From positions 1,922,001-1,986,000 of the forward strand of contig NZ_CP109055.1 in the NCBI RefSeq assembly GCF_035975855.1: DNA of 64,000 bases, read 5' to 3'. Below are positions 34,894 to 44,158 of this stretch, one piece after another. Position 1 is the first letter of the stretch. Every line of letters starts with the position of its first letter. Under the pieces are notes generated by a model. That model saw only the letters and a program-made list of their open reading frames with translations, was not told where the DNA came from and did not search any database. This DNA is from Streptomyces sp. NBC_01304. GTDB taxonomy: Bacteria > Actinomycetota > Actinomycetes > Streptomycetales > Streptomycetaceae. The position numbers were made by a program, and so were the translations under genes.

Positions 34894-35941
34894 GGAGGTC
34901 CTTGAGTGCGGGGTAGCAGGCGGCCGCGGCGAGTTCGGGCCGGAGGCGGACGTGGCTGGCGCCCGTGCGGAGGTCGCGCCAGACCTGCTGCACGGGATGG
35001 CCGTCGGCGTAGGCGCGCGTGCCCATCGCCTCGATGAGGCGGTCGACGGCGGACTTGGCGAGTTCGGCGGCGCGGGCGCAGTCCCACAGGGACCAGGTCT
35101 GCCAGTCGGGCCGCTCGCCCGCGGGATGGGCGTCGGCGTTGGCCGCGACGCGGGTGAGCAGGCTCAGGGCGAGCCTGGTGTCGCCCGCCGCGCGGACCAG
35201 TTCGACGCTCGGCGGGAGTTCCTGGGCGGCGACCGCCAGCGCGGCCTGGGCCGCGCCGACGAGCGGGGGTGCGAAGGTCAGCCCCGCCACCGCGGGCAGC
35301 GGGACGGGGGGTCGTTCGAGGTCCTCGGCGCGGAAGGTGCGGTGCGCGGGGACGAAGACGTCGTCCACGGCCACGGTGTTGCTGCCGGTGCCGCGCATGC
35401 CGAGGGTGTGCCAGGTGTCCTCGACCGTGAACTGCGCGCGGGGCAGGGCGAAGAAGCGGCGGCCGGGATCGAGCGCGCCGTCCTCGTCCACCGGGGCCGA
35501 GACGAGCGCCCAGTCGCAGTGAGCCACCGCACTGACGTAGGACCAGCGGCCGCTGATCCGCCGGCCGCCCGGCGCGGGCTCGGTGCGGCCCGTCGGCTGC
35601 AGTCCGGCGACGACCACCGTGTCGGGGCCGGCCGACCAGAGGTCGCTTCGGCCTTGCTCGGGGAGGGCCAGGGCCATGCGGGAGCCGTACGCGATGACCG
35701 ACGCGCACCAGGCCGCCGAGGCGCAGGAGCGGCCCACTGCCGCGGTGGCGAGCGTGGCTTCCAGGTGGCCGCCGGCGCTGCCGCCCCAGCGTGCGGGGAC
35801 GAAGTGCCGGGCGAATCCGGCGGATACGAGGGCCTGGGCCACTTCGGGGTGCAGGACCCGCTCCGTCTCGGCGGACCGGGTGTGCGCGGCGGCCGTGCGG
35901 GCCGCCTCGCGGGCGCGGGCCGAGAGCGTCGCTGCGGTCAC
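34880..35941 (-). CDS. Acyl-CoA dehydrogenase-fold flavin-dependent monooxygenase (group D-like)
   Basis: 353 residues; GTG 35941 overlaps metF as GTGA. The ACAD fold is recognisable: [40 protein letters not shown], and [20 protein letters not shown]. The last motif is typical of two-component oxygenases such as ActVA-ORF5, HsaA or DszC relatives, not of fatty-acid enzymes, and the length is short. It would use FMNH2 or FADH2, possibly from the flavin reductase at 40.3-41.1 kb, to hydroxylate the aromatic core. Substrate is inferred. Confidence 0.75.
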   Translation of the reverse strand: MTAATLSARAREAARTAAAHTRSAETERVLHPEVAQALVSAGFARHFVPARWGGSAGGHLEATLATAAVGRSCASAAWCASVIAYGSRMALALPEQGRSDLWSAGPDTVVVAGLQPTGRTEPAPGGRRISGRWSYVSAVAHCDWALVSAPVDEDGALDPGRRFFALPRAQFTVEDTWHTLGMRGTGSNTVAVDDVFVPAHRTFRAEDLERPPVPLPAVAGLTFAPPLVGAAQAALAVAAQELPPSVELVRAAGDTRLALSLLTRVAANADAHPAGERPDWQTWSLWDCARAAELAKSAVDRLIEAMGTRAYADGHPVQQVWRDLRTGASHVRLRPELAAAACYPALKDLHDPH

Positions 35942-36861
35942 GGTGCCACCTCCAGGAGGTCGTCGGTCGTGGGCAGGCGCAGCCCCCGGTGGATGTCGAG
36001 GGCGGCACCGCAGTGGTTGAGGGTGATGTAGTGCAGGCCGGGTGCCTCGCCGTCCAGGAGGCGTTGGGCCAGGTCGGTGGCGTGGTCGACGCCGATGCGG
36101 TGGGCGAGGGCCGGGTCGTGGCGGGCCGCGTCGAGGCGGGATGCGAGGTCTTCGGGGAAGGTGGCGTCGCTGAGTTCGGCGAAGCGGCGGATCTGGCGTA
36201 CGTCGGTGGCCGGCATGATCTCCGGGATGACCGGGGTGTCGCAGCCGGCGGCGGTGAGCCGGTCGCGCAGCCGGAAGTAGTCCTCGGCCCGGAAGAACAT
36301 CTGGGTGATGGCGTAGTCCGCGCCCGCCCGGCACTTGGCCACGAAGTGGCGGATGTCCTCGTCCCAGGTGGCGGAGCGGGGATGGCGCTCGGGGAAGGCG
36401 GCGACGCCGACGGAGAAGTCGCCGCACGAGCGGACCAGGCGCACCAAGTCGGCGGCGTGGGCGAGGCCTTGGGGGTGGCGGGTCCACGCTGCCCGGGGAT
36501 CGCCGGGCGGGTCGCCGCGTACGGCGAGGACGTCGCGGATGCCGGCGTCGGCGTACGCGCCGATGATCTGCCGGAGCTCGGCGACGGAGTGGCCGACGGC
36601 GGTGAGGTGGGCGACGGGGCGCAGCGTGGTTTCCAGGGCGATGCGCCGGGTGAGGTGCACGGTGCGTGCGCGTGAGGAGCCGCCGGCTCCGTAGGTGACC
36701 GAGACGAAGGTGGGGTGCACGGCTTCGACGCGGCGCACCGTGTCCCACAGGAGGCGTTCGCCCTTGGGTGTCTTGGGCGGGAAGAACTCGAAGGAGTACG
36801 AGCGCCGGCCGGCGCGCAACGCCGCGGTGAGGGTCGGCCGTTCGACCGTGGCGGTCGTCAT
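35938..36861 (-). CDS. metF: Methylenetetrahydrofolate reductase
   Basis: 307 residues from ATG 36861, coupled to both neighbours. [20 protein letters not shown] and [20 protein letters not shown] are the MTHFR opening; [12 protein letters not shown] and [20 protein letters not shown] the flavin/folate site. Makes 5-methyl-THF from 5,10-methylene-THF using FADH2, feeding homocysteine methylation. A cluster copy between metK/PfkB and tailoring genes implies extra methyl-group demand from the two methyltransferases in this locus. Confidence 0.92.
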   Translation of the reverse strand: MTTATVERPTLTAALRAGRRSYSFEFFPPKTPKGERLLWDTVRRVEAVHPTFVSVTYGAGGSSRARTVHLTRRIALETTLRPVAHLTAVGHSVAELRQIIGAYADAGIRDVLAVRGDPPGDPRAAWTRHPQGLAHAADLVRLVRSCGDFSVGVAAFPERHPRSATWDEDIRHFVAKCRAGADYAITQMFFRAEDYFRLRDRLTAAGCDTPVIPEIMPATDVRQIRRFAELSDATFPEDLASRLDAARHDPALAHRIGVDHATDLAQRLLDGEAPGLHYITLNHCGAALDIHRGLRLPTTDDLLEVAP

Positions 36862-37898
36862 CGTGGCGCCCGGGTCGTCGCGGACCGGGTCGCCGTGGTC
36901 TGAGCCGCTGTCGTCTGATCCGCCGCGGCGTGCGGCGCGGGAGGCCCGGCCGCCGCCTCCGGTCCGTAGGTCGCGGCGAGCGCCTCGTGCAGCTGGGTCT
37001 CGGTGGGGTCGTACGTCTGGGTGCCGAGGTGGCGCAGGGCGAACGAGGCGAGTGCGGAGCCCCGTTGGGCCGCGGTGACCGGGTCGTGTCCGTGTGCGGT
37101 CGCCGACAGGAATCCCGCCCGGTACGCGTCGCCGACGCCCGTCGGGTCCACGGCGTCCGCGACGGCCACGGCCGGGACTTCCACCGCGGGCTCCCCGCAG
37201 CGCTCGACGACGCTGCCCTTGGCGCCCCGGGTGGTGATCCACGTCCCGACCCGGGTCAGCACGTCCCGTTCGTGCCAGCCGGTCTTGTCGAGCAGCAGCG
37301 CCCGTTCGTACTCGTTGGTGAACAACAGCCGGGCCTCGTGGACGAGATGGCGGATCGCCGGGCCGTCGAGACGGGCCAGTTGCTGCGAGGGGTCGGCGGC
37401 GAACGGGATGCCGAGGGCCCGGCAGGCCCGGGTGTGCAGGGACATGGCGTCGGGGTCGTCCGCCCCGATGTGCACGAGGTCGACGCCGCCGTGACCGCCT
37501 ACCGCCTCGGCCAGGTCGATCGACGAGGCTTCCGCCATGGCGCCGGTGTAGAACGAGGCGAGCTGGTTGCCCGCCTCGTCGGTGGTGCACATGAAGCGTG
37601 CGGTGTGCCGTGCGGAGGACACGTGGAGGGCCGTCATGTCAACGCCGAGGTGGGCCAGTTCGGCGCCGTGGGCCTCGAAGTCGGCGCCCACGGAACCGAC
37701 GAGCAGCGGGCGATGGCCCAGCCGGGCGAGACCGTAGGCGATGTTGGCGGCGACACCGCCGGGACGGACGTCGAGGCTGTCGACGAGGAACGACAGTGAG
37801 ACATGGGCGAGTTGATCGGGCAGGAGCTGGTCGCTGAAGTGGCCGGGGAAGCTCATCAGGTGGTCGGTGGCGACGGAGCCGGTGACGGCGATGCGCAT
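36858..37898 (-). CDS. PfkB-family carbohydrate/nucleoside kinase (adenosine kinase-like)
   Basis: 346 residues. ATG 37898 is one base after the metK stop; the stop overlaps metF. PfkB features: [20 protein letters not shown] near the N-terminus, and [17 protein letters not shown] (anion hole and catalytic Asp) near the C-terminus. The last ~35 residues are an Ala/Thr-rich tail beyond the usual end. Next to metK and metF it is best read as adenosine kinase, which removes adenosine released from S-adenosylhomocysteine and so drives methylation. A ribokinase-type substrate cannot be excluded. Confidence 0.85.
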   Translation of the reverse strand: MRIAVTGSVATDHLMSFPGHFSDQLLPDQLAHVSLSFLVDSLDVRPGGVAANIAYGLARLGHRPLLVGSVGADFEAHGAELAHLGVDMTALHVSSARHTARFMCTTDEAGNQLASFYTGAMAEASSIDLAEAVGGHGGVDLVHIGADDPDAMSLHTRACRALGIPFAADPSQQLARLDGPAIRHLVHEARLLFTNEYERALLLDKTGWHERDVLTRVGTWITTRGAKGSVVERCGEPAVEVPAVAVADAVDPTGVGDAYRAGFLSATAHGHDPVTAAQRGSALASFALRHLGTQTYDPTETQLHEALAATYGPEAAAGPPAPHAAADQTTAAQTTATRSATTRAPR

Positions 37899-37899
37899 C

Positions 37900-39108
37900 T
37901 CACACCCCCGCGGCCGTGCGCAGCGCGTCGACGCGGTCGGTCTTCTCCCAGGTGAACTCGGGGAGTTCGCGGCCGAAGTGGCCGTACGCGGCTGTCTGTG
38001 CGTAGATCGGGCGCAGTAGGTCGAGGTCGCGGATGATCGCGGCCGGGCGGAGGTCGAAGACCTCGTGGACGGCCTTCTCGATGACGTGCTGGGCGACGGC
38101 GGCGGTGCCGAAGGTCTCGATGAACAGGCCGACGGGCTCGGCCTTGCCGATCGCGTACGCGACCTGGACCTCGCAGCGCTCGGCCAGCCCGGCCGCGACG
38201 ACGTTCTTGGCGACCCAGCGCATCGCGTAGGCCGCCGAGCGGTCGACCTTGGAGGGGTCCTTGCCGGAGAAGGCACCGCCGCCGTGCCGGGCCATGCCGC
38301 CGTAGGTATCGATGATGATCTTGCGGCCGGTCAGGCCCGCGTCGCCCATCGGGCCGCCGATCTCGAAGCGGCCGGTGGGGTTGACCAGCAGCCGGTACCC
38401 CTCGGTCTCCAACTTGAGGCCCTCGTCGGTGAGTTCGGCCAGGACGTGCTCGACGACGTGGTGTCGCACGTCGGGAGTCAGGAGCCCCGCCAGATCGATG
38501 CCGGCGGCGTGCTGCGAGGACACGACGACCGTGTCCAGGCGGACCGGGCGGCTGCCCAGGTACTCGATGGTGACCTGCGTCTTGCCGTCCGGGCGCAGGT
38601 AGGCGACGGTGCCGTCCTTGCGCACGGCGGTCAGCCGCCGGGAGAGCCGGTGGGCGAGGTGGATCGGCAACGGCATGAGGCCGGGGGTCTCGTCGCACGC
38701 GTACCCGAACATCAACCCCTGGTCGCCGGCGCCCTGTTCGTCGAGCAGGTCACTCGCGCCGGAGACACGCTGCTCGTACGCGGTGTCGACGCCCTGCGCG
38801 ATGTCGGGCGACTGGGTGCCGATCGACACCGACACCCCGCAGGAGGCGCCGTCGAAGCCCTTGGCGGAGGAGTCGTAGCCGATGTCGAGGATCTTGTCCC
38901 GGACCAGCTGGGCGATCGGCGCGTAGGCCGTGGTGGTGACCTCGCCGGCCACATGGACCTGGCCGGTGGTGATCAGGGTCTCCACGGCGACGCGGGACGT
39001 CGGATCGTCCCGCAGCAGCGCGTCGAGAATCGTGTCGCTGATCTGGTCGGCGATCTTGTCGGGGTGGCCCTCGGTGACGGATTCGGAGGTGAACAGACGG
39101 CGGGACAC
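37900..39108 (-). CDS. metK: S-adenosylmethionine synthetase
   Basis: 402 residues, full length, GTG 39108 with AGGAG upstream. Signature motifs: [35 protein letters not shown], and [20 protein letters not shown]. Makes SAM from methionine and ATP. It heads a six-gene run (metK, PfkB kinase, metF, ACAD-type oxygenase, carboxylase beta and epsilon) whose members overlap or nearly touch. Probably a dedicated paralogue of the housekeeping metK, supplying methyl donor to the cluster. Starts just left of the repeat pair at 39.15-39.53 kb. Confidence 0.95.
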   Translation of the reverse strand: MSRRLFTSESVTEGHPDKIADQISDTILDALLRDDPTSRVAVETLITTGQVHVAGEVTTTAYAPIAQLVRDKILDIGYDSSAKGFDGASCGVSVSIGTQSPDIAQGVDTAYEQRVSGASDLLDEQGAGDQGLMFGYACDETPGLMPLPIHLAHRLSRRLTAVRKDGTVAYLRPDGKTQVTIEYLGSRPVRLDTVVVSSQHAAGIDLAGLLTPDVRHHVVEHVLAELTDEGLKLETEGYRLLVNPTGRFEIGGPMGDAGLTGRKIIIDTYGGMARHGGGAFSGKDPSKVDRSAAYAMRWVAKNVVAAGLAERCEVQVAYAIGKAEPVGLFIETFGTAAVAQHVIEKAVHEVFDLRPAAIIRDLDLLRPIYAQTAAYGHFGRELPEFTWEKTDRVDALRTAAGV

Positions 39109-39147
39109 GGCGCTCCTGGGGTTGCAGCGGCTGCTGGCTGGGGGGGG

Positions 39148-39350
39148 CTAGGGCCTGTCTTCAAACTCCCGTCGTCGCCCGAAGGGCGGCCCCGCGGCGT
39201 CCGGTGCGTGCTCTCGGCGTGCCGGGCGGAAGCCCTCGTACTGGACGTACTCGGGCTTTCGCCCGGTGCGGCGAGAGTGCGCCCGCTGCGGCAGCAGCTG
39301 ATGTCACTGCGGCGTCGCGGGGCAGGCGGGAGTTTGAAGACAGGCCCTAG
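39148..39350. repeat. MITE-like palindromic element, copy 1
   Basis: 203 bp bounded by CTAG, with ~23-bp terminal arms (CTAGGGCCTGTCTTCAAACT... / ...AGTTTGAAGACAGGCCCTAG) that pair perfectly. The core carries a conserved stretch around GTACTGGACGTACT shared with copies 2 and 3, and this copy alone has a ~24-bp internal insertion near 39280-39310. No ORF of its own. Shares its last CTAG with copy 2. Confidence 0.8.
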
Positions 39351-39525
39351 GGCGTGTCTTCAAACTCCCGTCGTCGCCCGAAGGGCGGCCTTGCGGCGTC
39401 TGGTGCGTGCTCTCGGCGTGCCGGGTGGAAGTCCTCGTACTGGACGTACTTGGGCTTTCGCCCGGTGCGGCGAGAGTGCGTGCCGGGCGTCGCGGGGCAG
39501 GCGGGAGTTTGAAGACAGGACCTAG
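39347..39525. repeat. MITE-like palindromic element, copy 2 (tandem to copy 1)
   Basis: 179 bp, ~90% like copy 1 without the internal insertion. The terminal arms have small mismatches (GGCGTGTC against GACAGGACC). Lies between metK and the O-methyltransferase gene, so the pair separates two same-strand gene groups and could act as a transcript-processing or termination structure. Confidence 0.8.
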
Positions 39526-39578
39526 GGGCGGAGGGCGCCGTTGAAGGGGAGTGACGACGCCCTCCGGTCCTGGGGGGC

Positions 39579-40271
39579 CTACGCGGTGCGGACCGAGAGT
39601 TCGAGTCCGTCGCCGAGGGGCAGCGGCGTAGAGGTGTAGCCGCTGTCGGCGCCGCGCACGTGGGCGAAGTAGTCGGTGAGCTTCTCGGGGAACAGGTTGG
39701 TGTCGTCGGCGACGACGACGGACCCGGTGGTCAGCTTGGGTTCGAGCAGCTTGAGGACGCCATGGAAGAGCGGGGTCCAGCCGTCCAGGAGCAACAGGCC
39801 GATGGGGCCCGGTACTTGGGGCAGGGTCTCGCGGGCGTCGCCGACGCGGACCTCGGCGTACGCGTCGAGACCTGCCTCGGCGATGTTGGCAGCGGCGATC
39901 TTCGCCTTGGTCTCGTTGAGTTCGGAGCCGATGACCAGGCCGCCGCCGTTGTCGCGGACCGCGGCCGCCAGGTGGATGGTCGAGATGCCGTACGACGTGC
40001 CGTACTCGACGACCGTGGTCGCGCCGGTGGCGCGTACCAGCTGGTAGAGGAGCGTGCCGACCTCGGGTGGGACGGGCAGCAGGGCGTCGTGCGCGACGTC
40101 CACGGAGATCCGGCGGAGCTCCTCCGCGCTGGGCTCGCCCTTCCAGGCGGTCAGGGTGCCGGCGACGCTCGGCGTCTTGGCCTCGTCCGCGACGGCCTCG
40201 GCGAAGAGCCGGTCGAGGACCTTGCGGACGGCGGGGTCGTGCAGACCGCGGGTGTGCACGGTGCTGGGCAT
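39579..40271 (-). CDS. Class I SAM-dependent O-methyltransferase
   Basis: 230 residues from ATG 40271. The SAM site is VVEYGTSYGISTIHLAAAVR, then GLVIGSELNETKAKIAAANI and VRVGDARETLPQ; LLLLDGWTPLF and VVVADDTNLFPEKLTDYFAH follow. The layout is that of the catechol/caffeoyl-CoA OMT-like family (two-domain helical N-terminus). In this context it probably methylates a phenol of the naphthalene/naphthoquinone core. Downstream of the flavin reductase gene by 66 bp. Confidence 0.82.
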   Translation of the reverse strand: MPSTVHTRGLHDPAVRKVLDRLFAEAVADEAKTPSVAGTLTAWKGEPSAEELRRISVDVAHDALLPVPPEVGTLLYQLVRATGATTVVEYGTSYGISTIHLAAAVRDNGGGLVIGSELNETKAKIAAANIAEAGLDAYAEVRVGDARETLPQVPGPIGLLLLDGWTPLFHGVLKLLEPKLTTGSVVVADDTNLFPEKLTDYFAHVRGADSGYTSTPLPLGDGLELSVRTA

Positions 40272-40337
40272 GGGTGGTGTCCTTCGCTGTCGGTGGATCG
40301 GTCGGTGAACGGACGGGATCGTGCGGCGGCCGGGCCG

Positions 40338-41096
40338 TCAGGCCGAACGGCCGGCGCCGCGGGCCTCGGCGAGCCATTCCGTGACGGTGTGCGGCGCGAG
40401 TCCCGCCGCGGTGAGGCGTTCCATGACCGCCGGGTCGGTGGCGCCGTCGGCCAGGGCACGGACGACGTAGGGGTAGAACTGCAGCCGGTCCAGGAGGAGT
40501 TGGTTGCGGGCGACGGCCTCGCGGGCGCTGGTCGCGGCCTGGGTCTTGACGACGTCGGCGAGCGCTTCCAGCTGGATGGTGATGAGGGTGGCGGCGGTCT
40601 CGTCGGTGAGGCGTACGGCGCCGTCGGGGCCGGTGATCAGGGCGCTGGGCGCCGAGGAGACCACGACCTCAGGTTCGGCGATGACGAGGTTGCCGAGTTC
40701 CGCGAGGATCCTGCTGGTGTCGCTGAGGCCCCTGAAGCCCTTGAGGCGGCCGAGTGTGGCGACGAGGACGCAGATGCCCTTGCCGGTGAGGGTGCCACGG
40801 CCGTGCGGGCGTGAGGCCCAGTCGATGGCGTTCTTGAGGACGCCGGGCACCGAGTGGTTGTACTCGGGCGTGGCGATGACCAGGCCGTCCGCGCGACGGA
40901 TCGCCTCGCGCCAGCGCGCCACCGCGGGCAGCGCCGGATCGGTGTCCAGGTCCTCGTTGAAGAGGGGGACTTCGGCGAGTCCGTCGTACGTCTCGAACTC
41001 CATCCCCTCCGGGGCGAGGGGCTCGATGGCCTGGAGCAGACGGGTGTTGAAGGAGTCCCTGCGCAGGGACCCGGAGATCGCGAGGATGCGGGACAT
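40338..41096 (-). CDS. NADPH-dependent FMN reductase
   Basis: 252 residues from ATG 41096 with GAAGGG upstream. Flavodoxin-like: ILAISGSLRRDSFNTRLLQA binds the FMN phosphate; VIATPEYNHSVPGVLKNAID and WASRP are the SsuE/chromate reductase signature. A ~75-residue C-terminal extension exceeds the usual ~180 residues. Possible roles: supplying FMNH2 to the ACAD-type oxygenase, or reducing the quinone product. Its place between the cupin and OMT genes supports a tailoring role. Confidence 0.85.
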   Translation of the reverse strand: MSRILAISGSLRRDSFNTRLLQAIEPLAPEGMEFETYDGLAEVPLFNEDLDTDPALPAVARWREAIRRADGLVIATPEYNHSVPGVLKNAIDWASRPHGRGTLTGKGICVLVATLGRLKGFRGLSDTSRILAELGNLVIAEPEVVVSSAPSALITGPDGAVRLTDETAATLITIQLEALADVVKTQAATSAREAVARNQLLLDRLQFYPYVVRALADGATDPAVMERLTAAGLAPHTVTEWLAEARGAGRSA

Positions 41097-41109
41097 GACA
41101 TGGCCCTTC

Positions 41110-41178
41110 GGGATCAGCCGTCGGTCGGGGGCGGATGCGGCCGTCACTCGGGACGGGATCAGCCGTAGGTCAGGGGCG
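41110..41178. repeat. 24-bp direct repeat at the 3' end of the cupin gene
   Basis: 41110-41133 and 41155-41178 match at 22 of 24 bases (period 45). The right copy contains the cupin stop codon and last codons, so the left copy is a duplicated gene end now in the gap before the flavin reductase. Confidence 0.7.
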
Positions 41179-41674
41179 TGATCTGCTGGATGTCGTACTT
41201 CTCGCGCAGCCGTTCCACGGCGGTGGCGTCGATCTCGCCGCCGGCCGCGAAGATCTCCAGGAGCTGGTCGAAGTACGCCTCGTGATCGGGCGGCGGCGCG
41301 GCCTGGAAGAACATCTTCACCGGGGTGTCCGTGCGGTTGGCGAAGGCGTGCGGGCACCCGGGCGGCACGAAGAGCACGCTGCCCGCCCCCGCCCGTACCG
41401 GCTTGGCCCCGGACGGCGACTGCCAGCTGCCCCAGTCGCCGGTGCGGTCCCGCGGCTCGAAGGCGAGGACGTCCAACTCGCCCTCCACGATGTAGAACAG
41501 CTCCTCGCTGCGGGTGTGCGTGTGCGCGCCGACATCGAATCCGGGTGGCACGATGACCTCGAAACTGGATCCGGTACGCGAATGCTCTCCGGTGACCTTG
41601 AAGGTGACCTCGTGCGCCTTGGTCACCAGTTTCTTTCCCTGGCCCGGCGGAATGATGAGCCCGTCGACGCTCAT
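41159..41674 (-). CDS. Cupin-fold quinone-forming oxygenase (MomA-like)
   Basis: 171 residues; ATG 41674 overlaps the rppA stop as ATGA, so the two are made together. One cupin domain: GAHTHTRSEELFYIVEGELD (H51, H53, E57 metal ligands) and LFVPPGCPHAFANR (H109). Cupins encoded next to RppA, such as MomA of S. antibioticus, oxidise 1,3,6,8-tetrahydroxynaphthalene to flaviolin, and this is the best assignment here. Established for the family; inferred for this gene. Confidence 0.75.
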   Translation of the reverse strand: MSVDGLIIPPGQGKKLVTKAHEVTFKVTGEHSRTGSSFEVIVPPGFDVGAHTHTRSEELFYIVEGELDVLAFEPRDRTGDWGSWQSPSGAKPVRAGAGSVLFVPPGCPHAFANRTDTPVKMFFQAAPPPDHEAYFDQLLEIFAAGGEIDATAVERLREKYDIQQITPLTYG

Positions 41675-42768
41675 ATCGCGGCCGCCTCGGCCAGCTTTTC
41701 CTCGAAGTGGAACTCGCTCTCGTGCACCGTCCAGGACCCGACGGCCACTTCGGCGGTGATTCCGGGACCGAATCCCGCGATGATTCCACGGGCCCCGTCC
41801 GTCACGGCATTCTCGGCGAACATGCGGGCCAGCGAATCGAGGACCACGGCACTGGCGATATTTCCGTACTGAGTGAGCGTGGTGCGACTGAAACGGAATT
41901 CTTCGGGAGCCACCCCGAGGAACTTGCACAGGTCGTCGAGAATGCGCGGGCCGCCCGCGTGGATGATGTAGAAGTCGAGGTTCTGGACGTCCCAGTTCTG
42001 CCGGCGCACGACGTCCTTGAGGACGGGCGCGAGGGGTTCCATGGTGCCGGGCACCCGCTTGTCCAGGCGGAAGTGGAAGCCGGTGTCCTTCACGTCGTAC
42101 GAGATCCACTCCTCGGTGTCGGGGATCAGGTACGCCTCGTTGCGCTCCAGGTGCACTCCGGTGCCGCCCTCGCCGCGTACGACGGTGGCCGCGACGGCGT
42201 CGCCGAACAGGCCGTCGGAGAGCAGGGAGCCCACGTCGCCGTCGGTCGGCTGGTAGCAGAGGGAACAGAACTCGCAGGCCACGATGAGGACGTTGGCCCG
42301 TGGGTGGGCGACGCAGAAGTCGTGTGCGCGGTTGATGGCCGCGGCTCCGGCGGCGCAGCCGAGCTGGGCGATGGGGATCTGCCGGGTGTCGGTGCGAAAG
42401 CCCATCGTGTTGATGAGCCAGGCCGTCATGGACGGCATCATGAACCCGGTGCACGAGACGTAGATGATCGCGTCGATGTCGCGGGCGGTGAGTTCGGCGT
42501 TGGCGAGGGCCTGCTGGACGACGGGCGGCACCCGGCGTTTGGCCTCGCGTTCGTAGATCTTGTTGCGGGTCTCGAACCCGGGGTGGCGCAGGGTGCGTTC
42601 GAGCGGCTGGATGATGTGCCGCTTCTGGACTCCGGTATTGGTGATGAGGCGGAGGGCGAGCGGCAACTGCGGGCTTCCGGAATGGACCTGCTTCGCCATC
42701 TCGAGGGTTTCTTCCATCGTGATGACGTTTTCCGGAACTGCAATGGCCGGCCTGCATATGGTCGCCAA
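41671..42768 (-). CDS. rppA: 1,3,6,8-tetrahydroxynaphthalene synthase (type III polyketide synthase)
   Basis: 365 residues from TTG 42768, which has GAGGAG six bases upstream. The frame is open to 42888, but this start gives the same numbering as the S. griseus enzyme: catalytic C138 (IAQLGCAAGAAA), H270 (YIIHAGGPRILDDL), N303 (YGNIASAVVLD), and Y224, which guides malonyl starter use. Condenses five malonyl-CoA to tetrahydroxynaphthalene, which turns into flaviolin and melanin-like pigments. First gene of a left-running operon with cupin, flavin reductase and O-methyltransferase. Confidence 0.95.
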   Translation of the reverse strand: MATICRPAIAVPENVITMEETLEMAKQVHSGSPQLPLALRLITNTGVQKRHIIQPLERTLRHPGFETRNKIYEREAKRRVPPVVQQALANAELTARDIDAIIYVSCTGFMMPSMTAWLINTMGFRTDTRQIPIAQLGCAAGAAAINRAHDFCVAHPRANVLIVACEFCSLCYQPTDGDVGSLLSDGLFGDAVAATVVRGEGGTGVHLERNEAYLIPDTEEWISYDVKDTGFHFRLDKRVPGTMEPLAPVLKDVVRRQNWDVQNLDFYIIHAGGPRILDDLCKFLGVAPEEFRFSRTTLTQYGNIASAVVLDSLARMFAENAVTDGARGIIAGFGPGITAEVAVGSWTVHESEFHFEEKLAEAAAI

Positions 42769-43033
42769 GTCGGTCTCCTCGGGTGAGCCGTCCGGCCCAC
42801 TCGGGGAGTCAAGTGATTCCCTGGCCGGCGGCGTGGCTTCAGGGAAACAAAGATGAAAGACGAACCGCAAGGGGGAACTTGATGCCACCTAGGGGCTTTC
42901 GCTGTCACCAACCACCGCACGGAGCAGGGATGTTAAGGATGCGAAAACATATGGGTCGACAATGTTTGCCGGGCCGGGGGGAATTGGGCATGGCGCAGCC
43001 CATTCTCCTTGCTGGTTAATTTCCGGTGACGGG
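42769..43033 (-). promoter_or_regulatory. Upstream region of the rppA operon
   Basis: No gene seen. 42,900-43,020 is less GC-rich. On the minus strand TAACAT (42930-42935) with TTGTCG (42957-42962) is a weak promoter candidate with an over-long spacer of 21 bp. The 17-bp operator found at three other promoters of the cluster is absent, so rppA is probably controlled differently from the sugar genes. Confidence 0.35.
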
Positions 43034-43104
43034 CCCCTGCCGCGGCAACGGGGGACGGAACGCGCGGCAGGGGCGGCTCTGGGGCGGTCGGCGCCGGCCG
43101 ACCG
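43034..43104 (-). terminator. Two hairpins after the first SDR gene
   Basis: CGGTCGGC-GCCG-GCCGACCG (43085-43104) lies 6 bp past the SDR stop. A second hairpin has perfect 11-bp arms CCCCTGCCGCG / CGCGGCAGGGG (43034-43044 and 43063-43073). Together they should end the leftward transcript and insulate rppA. Confidence 0.7.
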
Positions 43105-43110
43105 GCGGCC

Positions 43111-43884
43111 TCAGTGCATGATCTGCCCTCCGTCCACGGGCAGATAGGCACCGGTGATGTGCCGGGTCAGATCGCTGGCGAGGGCCACGATGGCATCGGC
43201 GACGTCCTCCGCCTGGGCGATCCTTCGCAGCGGGGTGACCGCCGCCAGGGCGCTGAGCAGGCTCGGGCGCCCGGAGGGGGCGCTGCCGTCGGTGGGCACG
43301 AAGCCCGGCGCGACCGTGTTGACCCGCACTCCGTCCGGCCCCAACTCGGCGGCCAGCACCCGCATCAGGGCGTCCTGGGCGGCCTTGGCCACGGCGATGT
43401 CGGCGACCACGGGCCCGCTGCTGCGCGATTCGCTGGAGCCGACGAAGACGATGCTGCCGCTCCTGCGGCCGCGCATCGCGGGGGCGACCATCCGGCAGGC
43501 ATTGAGGGTCGCCCTGATCTGTGCGTCGACCCGGGCCTGGACCTCGTACCCGGAGTCGAGCGCGGTGCCGTGGAAGACGGGCGGGCCGCCCACCGCGTTG
43601 CACACCAGGATGTCGATGTCGCCGAGCAACTCACCGGCCTGCCAGACGAGTTCGGCGGCCTGGTCGGGGGCGCAGACATCGCCCTGCACGGCCACCGCCT
43701 TGGACCCGTCGAGCTCGATGCTGTGCACCACGTCGTCGGCGGCCTGTTTGTTGGAGAGGTAGTTGACGGCCACCGAGGCCCCGTTGCGGCCCAGGGCGCG
43801 GGCGGTCGCGGCCCCGATGCCACGGCTGCCGCCGGTCACCAGGGCGATACGGCCTTCGAGGAGGCGGCCGACAGGGGAGTTCAC
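43111..43884 (-). CDS. FabG-like short-chain dehydrogenase lacking the catalytic Tyr (copy 1)
   Basis: 257 residues from GTG 43884 (GGAG eight bases upstream), the same length as its paralogue at 55.2-56.0 kb. NAD(P) site VTGGSRGIGAATARALG; C-terminal TGAYLPVDGG as in FabG. The S-Y-K active site is altered: S150 and K167 are kept, but the position 13 after S150 is I163 instead of Tyr (ADIAVAKAAQ). It may be catalytically dead, act on an unusual substrate, or be structural/regulatory. Lies behind the DUF4097 gene, and both are probably read from the dual-operator promoter at 45.3 kb. Confidence 0.8.
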   Translation of the reverse strand: MNSPVGRLLEGRIALVTGGSRGIGAATARALGRNGASVAVNYLSNKQAADDVVHSIELDGSKAVAVQGDVCAPDQAAELVWQAGELLGDIDILVCNAVGGPPVFHGTALDSGYEVQARVDAQIRATLNACRMVAPAMRGRRSGSIVFVGSSESRSSGPVVADIAVAKAAQDALMRVLAAELGPDGVRVNTVAPGFVPTDGSAPSGRPSLLSALAAVTPLRRIAQAEDVADAIVALASDLTRHITGAYLPVDGGQIMH

Positions 43885-43990
43885 CGAAGGGCTCCGATTC
43901 TTGAGCGGTGCGGGATGAGCGGTAAGAGACGCACGCCTGGCCACGGCAACTGAGCGGTGAGCGGCGGGCGGCGGCGCGCCGGACGGGATC

Positions 43991-44158
43991 CGTGCCCTCG
44001 CACGCGGCGACGTGCCGGGCCGGATGCATGCGCCCTCACGCGGCGACGTGCCGGGCCGGATCCATGGGCCCTCTCACGGCGACGTGCCGAGCAGGATCCA
44101 AGGGCCCTCACGCGGAGACGTGCCGAGCAGGAGGGTCCGTGCCCCCTCACGCGGCGCG
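43991..44158. repeat. ~36-bp tandem repeat (about 4.5 units)
   Basis: Units share CTCACGCGGCGACGTGCCGR followed by GCMGGATCCATGGGC with some changes. The rightmost partial unit overlaps the end and stop codon of the DUF4097 gene, so the array looks like a repeated copy of that gene's 3' end. The 12-codon period keeps a frame open, but nothing supports translation. Confidence 0.75.

Noticed and set aside
34880..35941. Fatty-acid acyl-CoA dehydrogenase
   Set aside because: Its motifs fit two-component flavin monooxygenases better, and there are no beta-oxidation neighbours; still, assignment is by eye.
42769..42888. Longer N-terminus for RppA from ATG 42888
   Set aside because: The TTG at 42768 has a strong ribosome site and gives C138/H270/N303 numbering identical to characterised RppA; the extension is low-complexity.
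43991..44158. CRISPR array
   Set aside because: The ~36-bp units are contiguous with no unique spacers, and no cas genes are nearby.
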